64,000 nucleotides of DNA from Paracentrotus lividus (taxonomy: Eukaryota; Echinodermata; Echinoidea; Camarodonta; Echinidae), in contig CALNVZ010002100.1 in assembly GCA_940671915.1 (NCBI GenBank), positions 70,256,578 to 70,320,577 of the forward strand. The letters run 5' to 3'. Positions 25,362-36,964 of the stretch are shown here, one piece after another. The position numbers and the translations under genes were made by a program. Positions within the stretch are counted from its first letter, which is position 1. Each line of letters begins with the position of its first letter. A model generated the notes under the pieces. The model made no database searches, was not told where the DNA came from, and was given only the letters and a program-made list of their open reading frames with translations.

Positions 25362-25442
25362 TAGGATTTTAGCTCAATCGGTAAGGCGTCTGACTCGTAA
25401 TCAAAAGACCGTGGCTCGCGTGGGTTCGAGTCCGGTGGTCTA
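25362..25442 (+). tRNA. Degenerate tRNA-like sequence, anticodon CGT (Thr-like)
   Basis: A box-like TAGCTCAATCGGTAAGG (25370-25386) and a perfect B box GGTTCGAGTCC (25423-25433) lie at tRNA spacing. The anticodon loop CTCGTAA gives CGT (Thr). The anticodon stem is disturbed by extra bases, and the D, T and acceptor stems pair poorly, so it is a tRNA pseudogene or SINE head. A T-rich tract follows and would end Pol III transcription. It lies inside Helentron-like element C. The minus-strand frame here (25274-25519) is just the antisense of the tRNA-like sequence. Confidence 0.5.
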
Positions 25443-25597
25443 CATATTTTTTTTTCTTCTTTTTTTTTCTTCATGTGAATGTCTTCCTCGGTCGTTTTCA
25501 ACACACAAACAATAGCCAATAATGTAATAAAAATAAATTTTACTTTTTATATTAGTCAAAATGCAATTTTTAGTAGTTTATGTACACAACCCTATTG

Positions 25598-25762
25598 AGG
25601 ATAACTATTGCTTTGTACTGAGCGCATTATATCACATCAGTGCATTTCCTCTTTGTTTCATCTTTTCTATACCATCTTTTACGTATTTCTTGATTCTATT
25701 ATTCTATCATTGATCATATTATCAATGTAAATAAATATCAATCAATATCAATCAATATCAAT
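25598..25762 (+). mobile_element. Short retroposon insertion with 12-bp target duplication
   Basis: A 165-bp segment is flanked by the direct repeat ACAACCCTATTG at 25586-25597 and 25763-25774. Its right end is an (ATCAATATCA)n-like tail after GTAAATAAAT, typical of the 3' ends of LINE and SINE copies whose tails are short tandem repeats rather than poly(A). It is probably the 5'-truncated 3' end of a LINE or SINE that inserted into Helentron-like element C. Confidence 0.65.
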
Positions 25763-27880
25763 ACAACCCTATTGCAAATTTGACATAATTTATATGAACG
25801 TGTACTGAAGCTATACTGCAACAGCCCTATTTCTGGTCGGTTTTCGCCCAGTTTCGAGTATGTTGTAGCTGACAAATTCCCTATCGTTAATGTGCTGATC
25901 AGACTGAAAGACAGACCACCTAATTCGTCCCCATGACGAATTAAAATTCTAGTTTTTTTTTTTTTTTTATTCTCCTGTACAATTCTTGTAGACACGATAA
26001 CTCAAAAAAATAATGCATTAAAACATTTCAAATTTTCAGCAATGATAGATGATCATAAGATCTGAGCACTGAAATCTTTTCTAGCTCATTAGCATAATGT
26101 GACGTCATCTAGACGCCATTTTGTAAAATCACATTATCAATCATAACTTCATAACTAATAATCATGATTTATCATACTTAGTACACATAAACTTTAAATT
26201 TAAGCGCATATTTTAGAACATAATGCGCGCGCGTAAGTACGCGCATTAAGGAATTACGCGCGCGCAAAATTTTAAAATGTTCAAAATCACTTTATGGCTG
26301 AAGTAGAGTACGTTTCAGGTCATTTTAAGCATTTCAAGAAAAAATGCGCGCGCACGATTTTGCGCGCATTAATGCGCGTCGGCGAAGAATGCAGCTTGAG
26401 ATCGTTGATTTTTGCTCTTAAAGTAATCTTGATAATATTGACAACAATTTGACACCATAATCACTACTTTTTAGACTATTCATAACCAAATGATGGTCTG
26501 TTCAAGTTGGAACTACGCGCACGCGAATTTGTCAATTTTGCCAAAATATGCCATTTTTGGCCAAAAACATGCCTACACAAAATCCTGAATAAATCTTCAG
26601 GAAACGGCAACCCCCAATTATCTTTTCAGAGTTGCATACACAATCAATTGCAAATGCTCTTTTTTTTTTTTTTTTTTTTTTTTTATAAGTCCAGAAGCGT
26701 TTGGGCTCAAAAATTTTGTCCAAATGAATCGTCGCTGGTCTCAAATTGAAGAGCGTCATTTTCCTAACAAAAAATAATTCAACGGACTATTTGATAAATG
26801 CTTGTAACAGGTTGAAAATTTTCAAAAACCGGTGTGTCAAAATCTGAAAATGCTCAAAATCACCCCATATTCATACAAAGTATGTTTCAGGCCATTTCAA
26901 GAATTTTGAAAATTTCCGCGCGTAAGCGCCCGTGCGTGCGTTTTGCGCGCACTTTGTAAATCGCCTAAAATTCCGGTTTTTTTTTTTGTCGATTGGCAAT
27001 TTAGACAATTCTCTTAGGAGTTTCTATTTATTTTAGATCGTTTTTAGACGAACATACAGACGCACGCGCTCATCAAATTTCAATTTCCGCGCGTGCGTCA
27101 ATGGGGCAAATAACGTAAAAACATAACAAAACATACGTCTTTAGAATCCTCCAAATCTCGTCCGATAGGTCGAAACCCTATTTATTTTTTCACATGTTCT
27201 GAAAGTTTATGACATAGTAAATATAATCCACTTATAAAATGTGGGGGTCTAAGGAATAGAACATCGGCATATTCTCATGCAAACCCAAAATTTCTTTTTT
27301 TTTTTCAATCCAAATTTAGTTATTATCAGGATAAATATTGGTTGATTTTCTCCCAAATGCTTTTCATGTTAAGGCTGAGACAGTTCCCAAACAGTCGAAT
27401 TGTAAAAGGTGATTAAATGTCAAATTCATCACATTACACAATTCATTTTCTTCTTTTTCTAAAAGTTTATTTTACTCTCTCTTTTCGTTTCAGTTTTGTT
27501 CTCTCTCTTTCCTGTAGCCAATTGCTGTATACTTTTTTGCATTACAAATACAATCAGTACATACCACCGATAATTGTACGCATTACAATTATAAAAGCTC
27601 TAGTTTCATCTTCTATTTTATCATTTCTTATGTATTTCTTTGTTTTACTGCTGGTTCATATTACTCAATCAATGAAAGATCAAGAACAGTTCCAATCGGA
27701 ACAATATAACTTACCCATGATCTGACTATTATTTGATGCCAAATTGTAGTAGGCTGTGATGTTGACGTTTGAAATTGGGATACTTTTCTGTTGATGTATA
27801 ACGGCTTTTGTTTGTATAATCAAATTTTGTTTGCCCTCATGACATTTCATAATAACTGATTGCTGCATCACCCGACCTGA

Positions 27881-28608
27881 ATATGCATCAAGGTTTTAAG
27901 ATTCCCAAGATCAATCATCCTTCGGCATTTTGGGAAGAAACATCACTGGCACCCTAAACAACTTGACTTCAAAATACAGGAACCGCATGAATTTGGCGAT
28001 CGTATTACAGCTGCAGAAAGCTGTTACGGGAACAGAATAAAGTTCAATAACCTTCTGAACTTCCGTAGTCTTGATGAAACGTACTACTGGTATGAGCTTG
28101 AAGGTCCTACATCAAAGCTACTTTAAAGCAGTGTAAAATGTTCCAATGTTGGTGTGTACATCATTGGTGCAGCTTTCCATACAACCTTTCAACTTCGTCA
28201 ACAATGACACTTGACATGTGCCCTCAAAGTATATACCACTGATAAAGATTTGGTGATCCCAGTCGAAGATATAAAAAAGTTATTGAGTGTACAAAGTAAC
28301 AGTGTTGTATGTGAAGTATGTTGATTTCTTGGCACTTTGTCGACCATGACCCATATCCGAATTTGACCTGACTCTTCAAAAGATTTACCCTTGGTAAACA
28401 TTATTTTGCTGAAATAGATGATCGAACCTCAATCAAGCCACCCCCTACCAACGACCAAATGCTCGAACATGAGTGGATGACGACATGCCATATCTGTGGA
28501 ACCGAATGGAGTCCAGCCATGATTGAGTTTATCCTTTTAATTATTCAATTCCGCGACAAAAGTCATATTGTGGAAACGCACCATTCTAAAGACGCTGGAT
28601 GCTATTAG
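27881..28608 (+). pseudogene. Possible decayed protein-coding sequence of unknown function
   Basis: Plus-strand frame 1 is open for 81 codons (27881-28123), then shows TAA at 28124, TGA at 28205 and TGA at 28322 separated by open tracts of 26 and 38 codons. A shift of frame near 28370 continues in a 78-codon open tract ending at TAG 28606. The translations have balanced composition (for example ETYYWYELEGP, IPVEDIKKLL, and CHICGTEW with a CxxC pair), unlike the low-complexity frames elsewhere. No start ATG is obvious and I recognise no family. It may be the remnant of a gene or mobile-element protein; alternatively chance open tracts. Confidence 0.28.
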
Positions 28609-29728
28609 CTTTTGTTCGATACGTAATTTGGCTTATTAATTTTTAGGTCCGATCGGGGTTTCGAAGGATATAGTGATTATTCTCATTTGTATTATATGCG
28701 CATGAGCTCAGCGTGAAGACAATGATTTAATAATTTAGGACGGAAGTGCTCTGTTGACTTATTACCATAAATAAGATGAATTCAATCCTCTGGGATGAGG
28801 ACCGTTTCTTGTTGTACTTGCTCATTCCGAACATTTTACTTTCCGGGTGCCTTCTCTCTATGCCTACTTTGTATTCTAGGCCGCCTGGCTGTTCCGTTTC
28901 CGTTTCTTCACTGCGGCAACGGATTGACCTCGAAATGTCGAAAAATCGACGAGTAAATTCTTTCTTGTCTCAACTCTCTCTTTTCCCTTTCACCGCCTTA
29001 GTTTCTGGTGTTAATAAGATGCAACACCTAACACCCTCTGGACTCCCGCCCTCAAGTCCTACCGATCGATCTTCCAATGCTTTTTTCGTCGTCTGAGTCT
29101 GAATATATCTATCTATCTCTCATGCCTACCGCTCACAAACTAAACCCTCGCAGCCGACCGGACGGCGTGGCGGCAACATCATTCGTGCATGCATACAACG
29201 TACAAGAACGGAGAAACGGGATAGTCCCCTGAAGGAGTCAAAGTGTTGTGTATTATATTGTCCCTATGGGCTGCCTGCATGAATGTACGTCGTTTATCAT
29301 CAAAGCATTTCCCCCTTTTTTCCGTCTAAGGATTTGGGTGAAAATCCGTAATATCCTTAACCATGTTAGGTGTTTGACATGTTTTTGTAACTTAACTTCA
29401 AACAATTAGCTAGATTTCACTTGCTATTCCAAGCATTATGTTTTTTTCTTTTCCCTTCCTTTACTTTTAGAGCATAGAACAAAAATAGGTAAGAGAGAGA
29501 GAGAGAGAGAGAGAGGGGTAGAAACTTTTCATCATCTTTTGTTGATGGTTGTGCAATGACTGATAATTTGAAAATGCTTGCACTATTATATTCCAAATTA
29601 GTATTTCCCATGTGGATGTAAAGTTACTCCGATATCGGTTCAAGTCCTTCCATGAATTATCAATAACTGTTTATTATTAAAAAATTATTTTACTAGTACA
29701 ATAAATTATATTCATGTATATATATATA
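28609..29728. other. No supported gene; isolated open frame at 28776-29096
   Basis: The 106-codon plus-strand frame 28776-29096 has reasonable base composition and no stop, but no domain I recognise and a Ser/Pro-rich C-terminal half. The rest is AT-rich, with a GA tract at about 29491-29514. A genuine exon cannot be excluded without comparison to other species. Confidence 0.4.
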
Positions 29729-29730
29729 TA

Positions 29731-30888
<1,158 letters not shown>

Positions 30889-31772
30889 CTAATGAGACCC
30901 CATTTCCGTGATTTTGAAGCTTCTGAAAAAGACCGCAAAAGACATTGAAACGATAATCACGATAATTATGCCCATTCCCCGAATCTTTGAATAATCGATA
31001 AAACCAGGATTGAATTGCCTTCTCATGTAGGTTGGGCGGACTGACGTAACTTCCAAATAACAATGGAAATAGCGATGGAATCTAATTTCATAATTATATT
31101 TTACTATAAGCAAACTAATATCCTTGACGTGGTATCGGCTTTTATGATTCGGTCAAGCTTTATTAAGAGCGACTTCGTTTTCATCGTTTGTTAGGATAGC
31201 TTTATTGTTGGCATTATGATGACCACCCAAACCTTTAAAAATTATGTAAACCAAGATGGGGTCAAGGAATATCTTCCAATTTATTCCAAGCCATTGAAAA
31301 ATGTGAAAGTATCATTAATTTAGTGATTTAAAAACAATGTCTTCAAACTCTTTCTTGATCCTTAAACCATTGATACGATACGAATACCATTTTGTAAATT
31401 TGTAATGCTATTCCATAATGTTTGAAACGAATCGTTAGTAGTATGGATTTTGATCCTCTTACTTCCCAAAAGGGAATATTCTCACCTTAATTTCCATTTG
31501 CATCCCCTTCTGTATTTCCTGCGAGATACAAGAATGATTGACGTCAAATTTCCAAGGAGAACGAACAAGGGTCCCCTCATCAAGAGGCTTACTTGTAGGG
31601 GAATGATGTGATGTCAGTGAACTTCTCTTTGCAGGTATTCCTTGTTGCCATTATGCCGCTTTCACGCAAGCATGTCAGGATGACACAACGTACACAAAGC
31701 GAATGATGTCCTTTGGTTAACCGTTATTGGGCTGTGACATTTATTTTACCTTCTTTTTTTTTTAATAATGAC
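30889..31772. other. No feature seen
   Basis: AT-rich DNA with short chance frames on the minus strand (30863-31113). No repeats with clear ends, no tRNA signature, no coding evidence. Confidence 0.5.
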
Positions 31773-31966
31773 GCAGTCACATGTTCGACGCATGTCCAAC
31801 GCACAGCAGGCTGTTGGTGTGCGTTACTCATTCGTCGAGCGCGCTTAGCCAACGCAGTGCATTCGTTGCGTATTTTGTGTTGTCTGTGTATACGCTCTGT
31901 GTGCGCGTTGTCGGCAAATGTCACAAATTTCAATGAGCTGGTCTTGCGTTGTGTACATGTGACTGC
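31773..31966. mobile_element. Small inverted-repeat element (GCAGTCACATGT ends)
   Basis: Perfect 12-bp inverted ends GCAGTCACATGT (31773-31784 and 31955-31966) continue imperfectly inward around an ACGCA motif. The interior is unusually rich in AACGCA/TGCGTT in both orientations. At 194 bp with no frame of its own it fits a MITE; open frames exist on both strands only because of the inverted structure. No clear target duplication. Confidence 0.45.
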
Positions 31967-33226
31967 CGCATTCTCATTTTGAACTTTTTTAAAATAAAAA
32001 ACAACCATCCAACGCAAAGTTAATTGTCTGTAATAAATACAAGACTAGACTGAACGTCTCACAATTATGATAATATATCTTTTTAATTTTACATGTCTTT
32101 TTATTTATCTCTTTTTATATTGTTTAAAAACATGATAACATCATTGATTCAAATAGTCGCGTTCCGTTTATTTTTAGGTTCACTCATTGTTCCTCTTTAG
32201 AGTCCTACACACTTTCTTGACTTCAGACAAGAACAGACTTTCCAAATATTTGTAAGTGTTTCTTTCTGTTCCTCTCTTATTTTCCAGAGCAATCCGCTAT
32301 AGATCCGAGGGGATCAGATCAGAGGATTCGATTCTAGGAACAGGTTCACCCATGCAGGACTGGATGAATGGAGAACGCCTCCTATACGGGTAAATTACAA
32401 GATACTTTATCCCTTCCTATATGTAGCTACTTATATCACCTCTTATGACAAAAGGAGAATGATTTATTGCCGTATCATTTAACCGAGTCATTTTTCAGAG
32501 AATCATTGTATCGACGATCTTTTTTTTCTTGGTTTGTCTCGCCTATAGTGTAAAATTATTATTAGAGTCCAGCGGGTGTAGATCTGATCTACTCTTAAGC
32601 GGCAGGCTATTTTATAATAGCATTTTAACACAACATAATAAACTTTCGTTAACTCTATACGATATTGGAAGAGAGATAGTTAAGACATATCTAACAATAA
32701 AATTGATGCCATCGACTCACATTTTTTTTTCTTCACATAAGCAAAAATATTGTGTGTTTTTTTTTTTATATATATTTGTTCCTTATTTTAACACGATTTA
32801 GTGGTAAATGATTATATACTTAATACTGGTAATATTTTATAACGTTAAATTCATAGTATTATCGGACAAGTTATTATTTATTATTTTAGAAACAGAAACC
32901 TAGGGTCATGTTAATCCGAAATAAAATATCCCTGACATTCATTAACGGAATGATACAACAGGAATAGTCATGATAGTGGAGATTGGGTGAATATGCCTTA
33001 AAGTATAGAAGGAGATTCAAAACGACCAAACGAAGACTAAAAAAGCGATAGGTCCCAAGAGACATATTGAATGAAAGGTCGAACAATAGGAGATAGACTA
33101 ATCTCTAGATTTTTTTTAAACTAAAAACTGTAGAAATTAAAAATAAAATAAGTTGATCTTGAAAGCTATTTAGCCGATATAGGGCCCTGCAGTGAAACGG
33201 AGCGATAAATATCTATTTCAACTAAT
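31967..33226. other. No supported gene
   Basis: AT-rich interval between two inverted-repeat elements. The frame 32529-32801 is AT-driven and contains phenylalanine runs from T tracts. Nothing else supported. Confidence 0.5.
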
Positions 33227-33624
33227 GGGCTATTTCACGTTAAGTGTACACTTTTTAAAAAATGGGGTTTTCCTCATTCGACTATGTTACTCGAACAAAT
33301 TAGATATATCTGTTGGCCGTTTTATTTGATGGACCTTATCAACAGCAACCTACAGTTCAATTTTTGTAATACGGCAAACATTATTTCTTTTAATATCAGC
33401 ATTTTAAGTGCATTTTTAACGGAAAAGGGATTCTCATTTCATAATTTTGAGTATCTTCACTAATATCATACATGAATATCTTGAAAGTTGTGTGAAATTT
33501 TAATGCTTTAAGTAAGTATAGCCTTTATGAAACATCATGAATCTTATTTGACCGAATTTGGCAAAGAAATGTGGAAGTGATGAATATTTGTAAAACGTAT
33601 CTTTTCCGTTAAAGTTAAAAAACA

Positions 33625-36600
33625 TGTCCTCTCCATAACACTGAGTCAGCAGCAGTGAGATAAATGATATGTATGGGCCCAAACTCTGTATAAATAATCT
33701 TGAACAAAATATGAGATATATATTTTATTGCTCGATAAATTTGATGCCTTTATTTTCCGTTAAAAGTGTGTCCTCTCCATAACAGGTATTTTCTTCATAT
33801 TCTGAAGCACTGAGGCTTGCACTATCTATGGCACTGATATACAATAATAATATACCTCCATTTAATATCATGAAATGTGATTTTCCATCTAAACATCTAT
33901 AGATGGTCAGTATCTCACACTAATGCAATGTTAAACTGAATGTCCTCTCCATAACCGGGTCACCCATGTTTTAATAATGTACACAAACAATTATTTTAAA
34001 AGTATAATCACTTCCTTATTGTAAGAAATATTTTAAATGTTGTTCCACTCAATATTAGAATTCATAAGATATCATTTCAACAGCAATAATTTTATTTTGG
34101 CAGTGATTTTCAGTATTCATTTATGTAATTGGGTAATTTGTGAATACAAAGACAGAAATATTCTCACAACATAGTTTAATATCAAATAAATTTTAAAGGG
34201 ATATTATTTGTAAGTGTGTAACTGACCAAATTTATTGATCACTGCAATCATTCACCAACCTGGTAGCAATGTTATTTATGCCATTAGGTTGTTACGGAGA
34301 GGACACATTTTTTAACCAGGCACGTCAGGTACGAAACAATGTGTGGCCAACTGCAATGCACCACTTTTACTTATGGGCAATGCCACGGTAACTAAGGGTG
34401 GTATCTGACTTCGCGGAGACGTCTCCGCGACTGATAAAAAGTATTAGAGACGTCTCCGCGACAATTTATAAAAACTGTGACAAAGTAGTTTCAAAGAACT
34501 GTCTCAAAGTAGTTTCCACGACCCATGAAATGTCTCGAGAGACAAATTATTGAAACTTGTCACGGAGACGTCTCCAGTACGTCTCCGCGACGATTCATGA
34601 GTCGCGGAAACTACTTTGACATGCTTCTATGAAACTGCTTTGTCACAGTTTTTGAAAATTGTCGCGGGGATGTCGACGAGACGTCTTGGAGACGTCTCTA
34701 ATACTTTTTATCCATCGCGGAGACGTCTCCGCGAAGTGAGATACCACCCTTCGTTATTCTGTGAACTGCCCTTATAATAGGGATGGCCACACAACAGCAA
34801 AAAGCCACTAGAACGGTTTCCACTTCACTGTATGGATGTAGTCACCCATGCATTTACAATGCAAACAATAACCCATAGCACTGCCTACTCAATAAATACA
34901 CAGGCAGAGGAATAGCAAAATTTTCAATAAAAAACAGCTTTCGAAATTGTCATTTGGCCAGTGGTAAATATCAATCATTTTTATTCTTAATTGGTCAGTT
35001 TCTTCCTTAGAAAATACCTCAGCAGATGATCAACTTTTCCTGTTGAAAAAATTGATATGAAAACAAATACAGCGTGTTCAAAGTGATGCTTGTGTGTGAT
35101 GTGTGTTATGACTGGAATTTCTCATGATTGGAATAGATTCAGAAAAGGAAAAGTGGATATCTAAAATGTAACTATTTTTTAACAAAAAATGTATTGGATG
35201 AAAAACAAAGAACAACGTTTACCACTGGCCATTTATGTTTTAAAATTATTCTACCCTCTCAACACTCAGCTCTGAGCCACACCACCATGAAATAGCCTAT
35301 TGTCTAGGGTGTTCCTATTGAAACATGCCTCATGGAGTATTTTTCCACGGTGGTCATATTGGATCACATACGGTAACATACCTGTCAAACCATCAGTTTT
35401 GTCGCCATAACTTTTTGTATAATCTACTCATACGCCTCAATTATGTTACTATAATCTCATTTCATGTTGTACACACATAGAAAATGTTTGGTATGATTGG
35501 TTGAATAAATCAAAGACAAAAGGACCATAAAACTTGAGCTTTATTGCATTTTCTGGCTTTGTCTGAAACTTGTAAAAGTGTTCTAGCAGCTCATTGGTAA
35601 TCTGAGACACTCTTTGGGTCCTATCTTTGAAATGGACACCCAATTTTGATAATTAACTACCAAATCTTTCTTTTAAAATGCTCTATCCAATTAGCCTAGC
35701 AAAAACAACTTAAAATGATTTAAATTTTTAGTGGACATCCCTACTTATAATAATTTATTTATCAGTTAAGATTTTGTTTTTTTATCAGTTATATTAAGTA
35801 TACAACTATATTTTCTTTTTTTTTTCTAGAGTTTAAAGTAAGATTTTTTTTAATTGCTTATTATTTCTATAAATACCATTTTTGAAAATATGTATGGTTT
35901 CTGGATATTCCTACCATTATCTAACTACATGTATATGAAAATCAAAAGTATATAAAGACTGGTGAATGTATGAATTAATATAAAAAGGTCAATTTCATAA
36001 ACATAGTGTCCTCTCAATAATATATATATAATAAACGAGTCACTCTTTGAAAGTTTGGATTATAAATAAAATAGATAATAAGACTATATATTAAAAATGG
36101 TGTATCAAGTTAGACAATATCATATTGATTTAATTGTAAAATACTGTTTAAATAAACATAAAACAATGTTGAAGAACAAATCTTTCAGGCGCTACTTGAT
36201 ATTATGAGATAAAGTTGGAGCTTTATTGATGGTGAATAATTGAAGTTTATCCTCTACAATACATGTCATGGCTATAATGTTGCAATATATTAGCATGTTC
36301 TTACAGAAATTTAAGAAATGAATGATGCATAGCAATTGACATAAAGAGTTCATATTGTGAGGATTTTTGTTAAACAAAATGTCCTCTCCAAAAGACCTCA
36401 TTGACTTGAGTTTGGAAGCTAATATTTGATTAAAATTTGCATCTACTTGTTTTATTTATCATTTTTAATTAATTAGTATTTATTTTTTACATAGCATCAA
36501 ATAATTTAGACGTAAATGCAACACTGTATACCAAATTTGAAGTAAATGGGGAAGAACAAGAGATTCCCAAGTCATTAAATAAATTGAACCTCCCATTTTC

Positions 36601-36772
36601 AGTTTTCTATAGAATACACTTATTTTATTCAAAATATGGCCTAAGTGATTAGGAAATATGTTCATCAACATCTGATAAGTATAAATATGCATATAAAAGT
36701 ACAGAAACTGTATGTGTGCCACTTACAGGTGCATTGTAGCTAATGTTTCTTTGTAAACCAAATGTCCTCTCC
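33625..36772. repeat. Dispersed TGTCCTCTCCATAACA motif inside 3.7-kb element
   Basis: Copies at 33625-33640, 33769-33784, 33941-33955, 36007, 36380 and 36763 are on the plus strand, and one is inverted at 34291-34305. Most are preceded by a GTTAAA-like box. Sequences between copies are not similar, so this is not a simple tandem array. The recurrence suggests binding sites or remnants of a degenerated internal repeat; function unknown. Confidence 0.7.
34394..34751. mobile_element. Full-length palindromic foldback MITE (GGAGACGTCTCC family)
   Basis: Both ends read AAGGGTGGTATCT then ACTTCGCGGAGACGTCTCC (34394 onward, and reverse-complemented from 34751), and the pairing extends through nearly the whole 358 bp, including ACTGTGACAAAGTAGTTTC and its partner. 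The self-complementary 12-mer GGAGACGTCTCC recurs in each arm. It is nested in the 3.7-kb element. A diverged relative is at 60250-60440. No coding capacity. Confidence 0.8.
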
Positions 36773-36964
36773 AAACACTCATTTTTGTTACTGTATTTCA
36801 ATCAAATATTTCAATATGTAAACATAGACTTGACGCTCTATAATTTCACACATTTGTGACATATACACCCAAACATTTAGTTCTGTGCATCTTTTGCTCT
36901 AACAACAACTTTCATTTTTGACCCCCAGTGAGAAAAAAAGTGTACACTTAACGTGAAATAGCCC

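Larger units (their letters stand above)
24102..25952 (+). mobile_element. Helentron-like element C, inserted in copy D
   Basis: A second subfamily. The 5' end AGGTGGTCTGTC (24102-24113) forms a hairpin with GACAGATCACCT (24117-24128). The same 12 bases recur inverted and perfect at 25910-25921, followed by an 8-bp hairpin (25921-25928 with 25936-25943) and CTAG (25949-25952). It sits exactly between T and T inside the poly(T) of copy D, so both ends are fixed by comparison with copy B. The interior shares the ACGTCA/GCCATTTTGTAAAATCACATT region with D and carries GCGCG modules. It contains a tRNA-like unit and a small retroposon; no Rep/helicase frame. Confidence 0.82.
24046..27603 (+). mobile_element. 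Helentron-like element, copy D, split by element C
   Basis: The 5' end is AGGTGGTATGTAC (24046-24058) with its hairpin partner just after it. The body resumes at 25953 after element C. Removing 24102-25952 restores continuity with copy B through a poly(T) stretch. The 3' end has GTACATACCACC (27557-27568), a perfect inverted copy of the 5' end; a perfect 9-bp stem (27570-27578 with 27584-27592); and CTAG at 27600-27603. Flanking bases are T on both sides. This is the Helentron/Helitron2 plan: asymmetric inverted ends, 3' hairpin, T-T insertion. Net length is about 1.7 kb; non-autonomous. Confidence 0.8.
33227..36964. mobile_element. 3.7-kb element with perfect 30-bp inverted ends
   Basis: The left end begins GGGCTATTTCACGTTAAGTG and its 30 bases (33227-33256) recur as an exact reverse complement at 36935-36964. 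TAAT flanks both ends (33223-33226, 36965-36968), a probable 4-bp target duplication. No transposase-like frame exists inside (longest about 80 codons). The interior carries repeated copies of a TGTCCTCTCC motif and a nested palindromic element at 34394-34751. I do not recognise the family. It is a large non-autonomous DNA transposon, or one whose gene has decayed. Confidence 0.8.

Noticed and set aside
25274-25519. Minus-strand frame of 81 codons with mixed composition
   Set aside because: It is the antisense translation of the tRNA-like sequence at 25362-25442 plus flanking T tracts.
31713-32017. Overlapping frames of about 90 codons on both strands
   Set aside because: Open on both strands because of the inverted-repeat element at 31773-31966; no domain is visible.
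33625-36772. TGTCCTCTCC copies considered as a tandem satellite
   Set aside because: Distances vary (about 140 to 380 bp, with a gap above 2 kb) and the sequences between copies are not similar.
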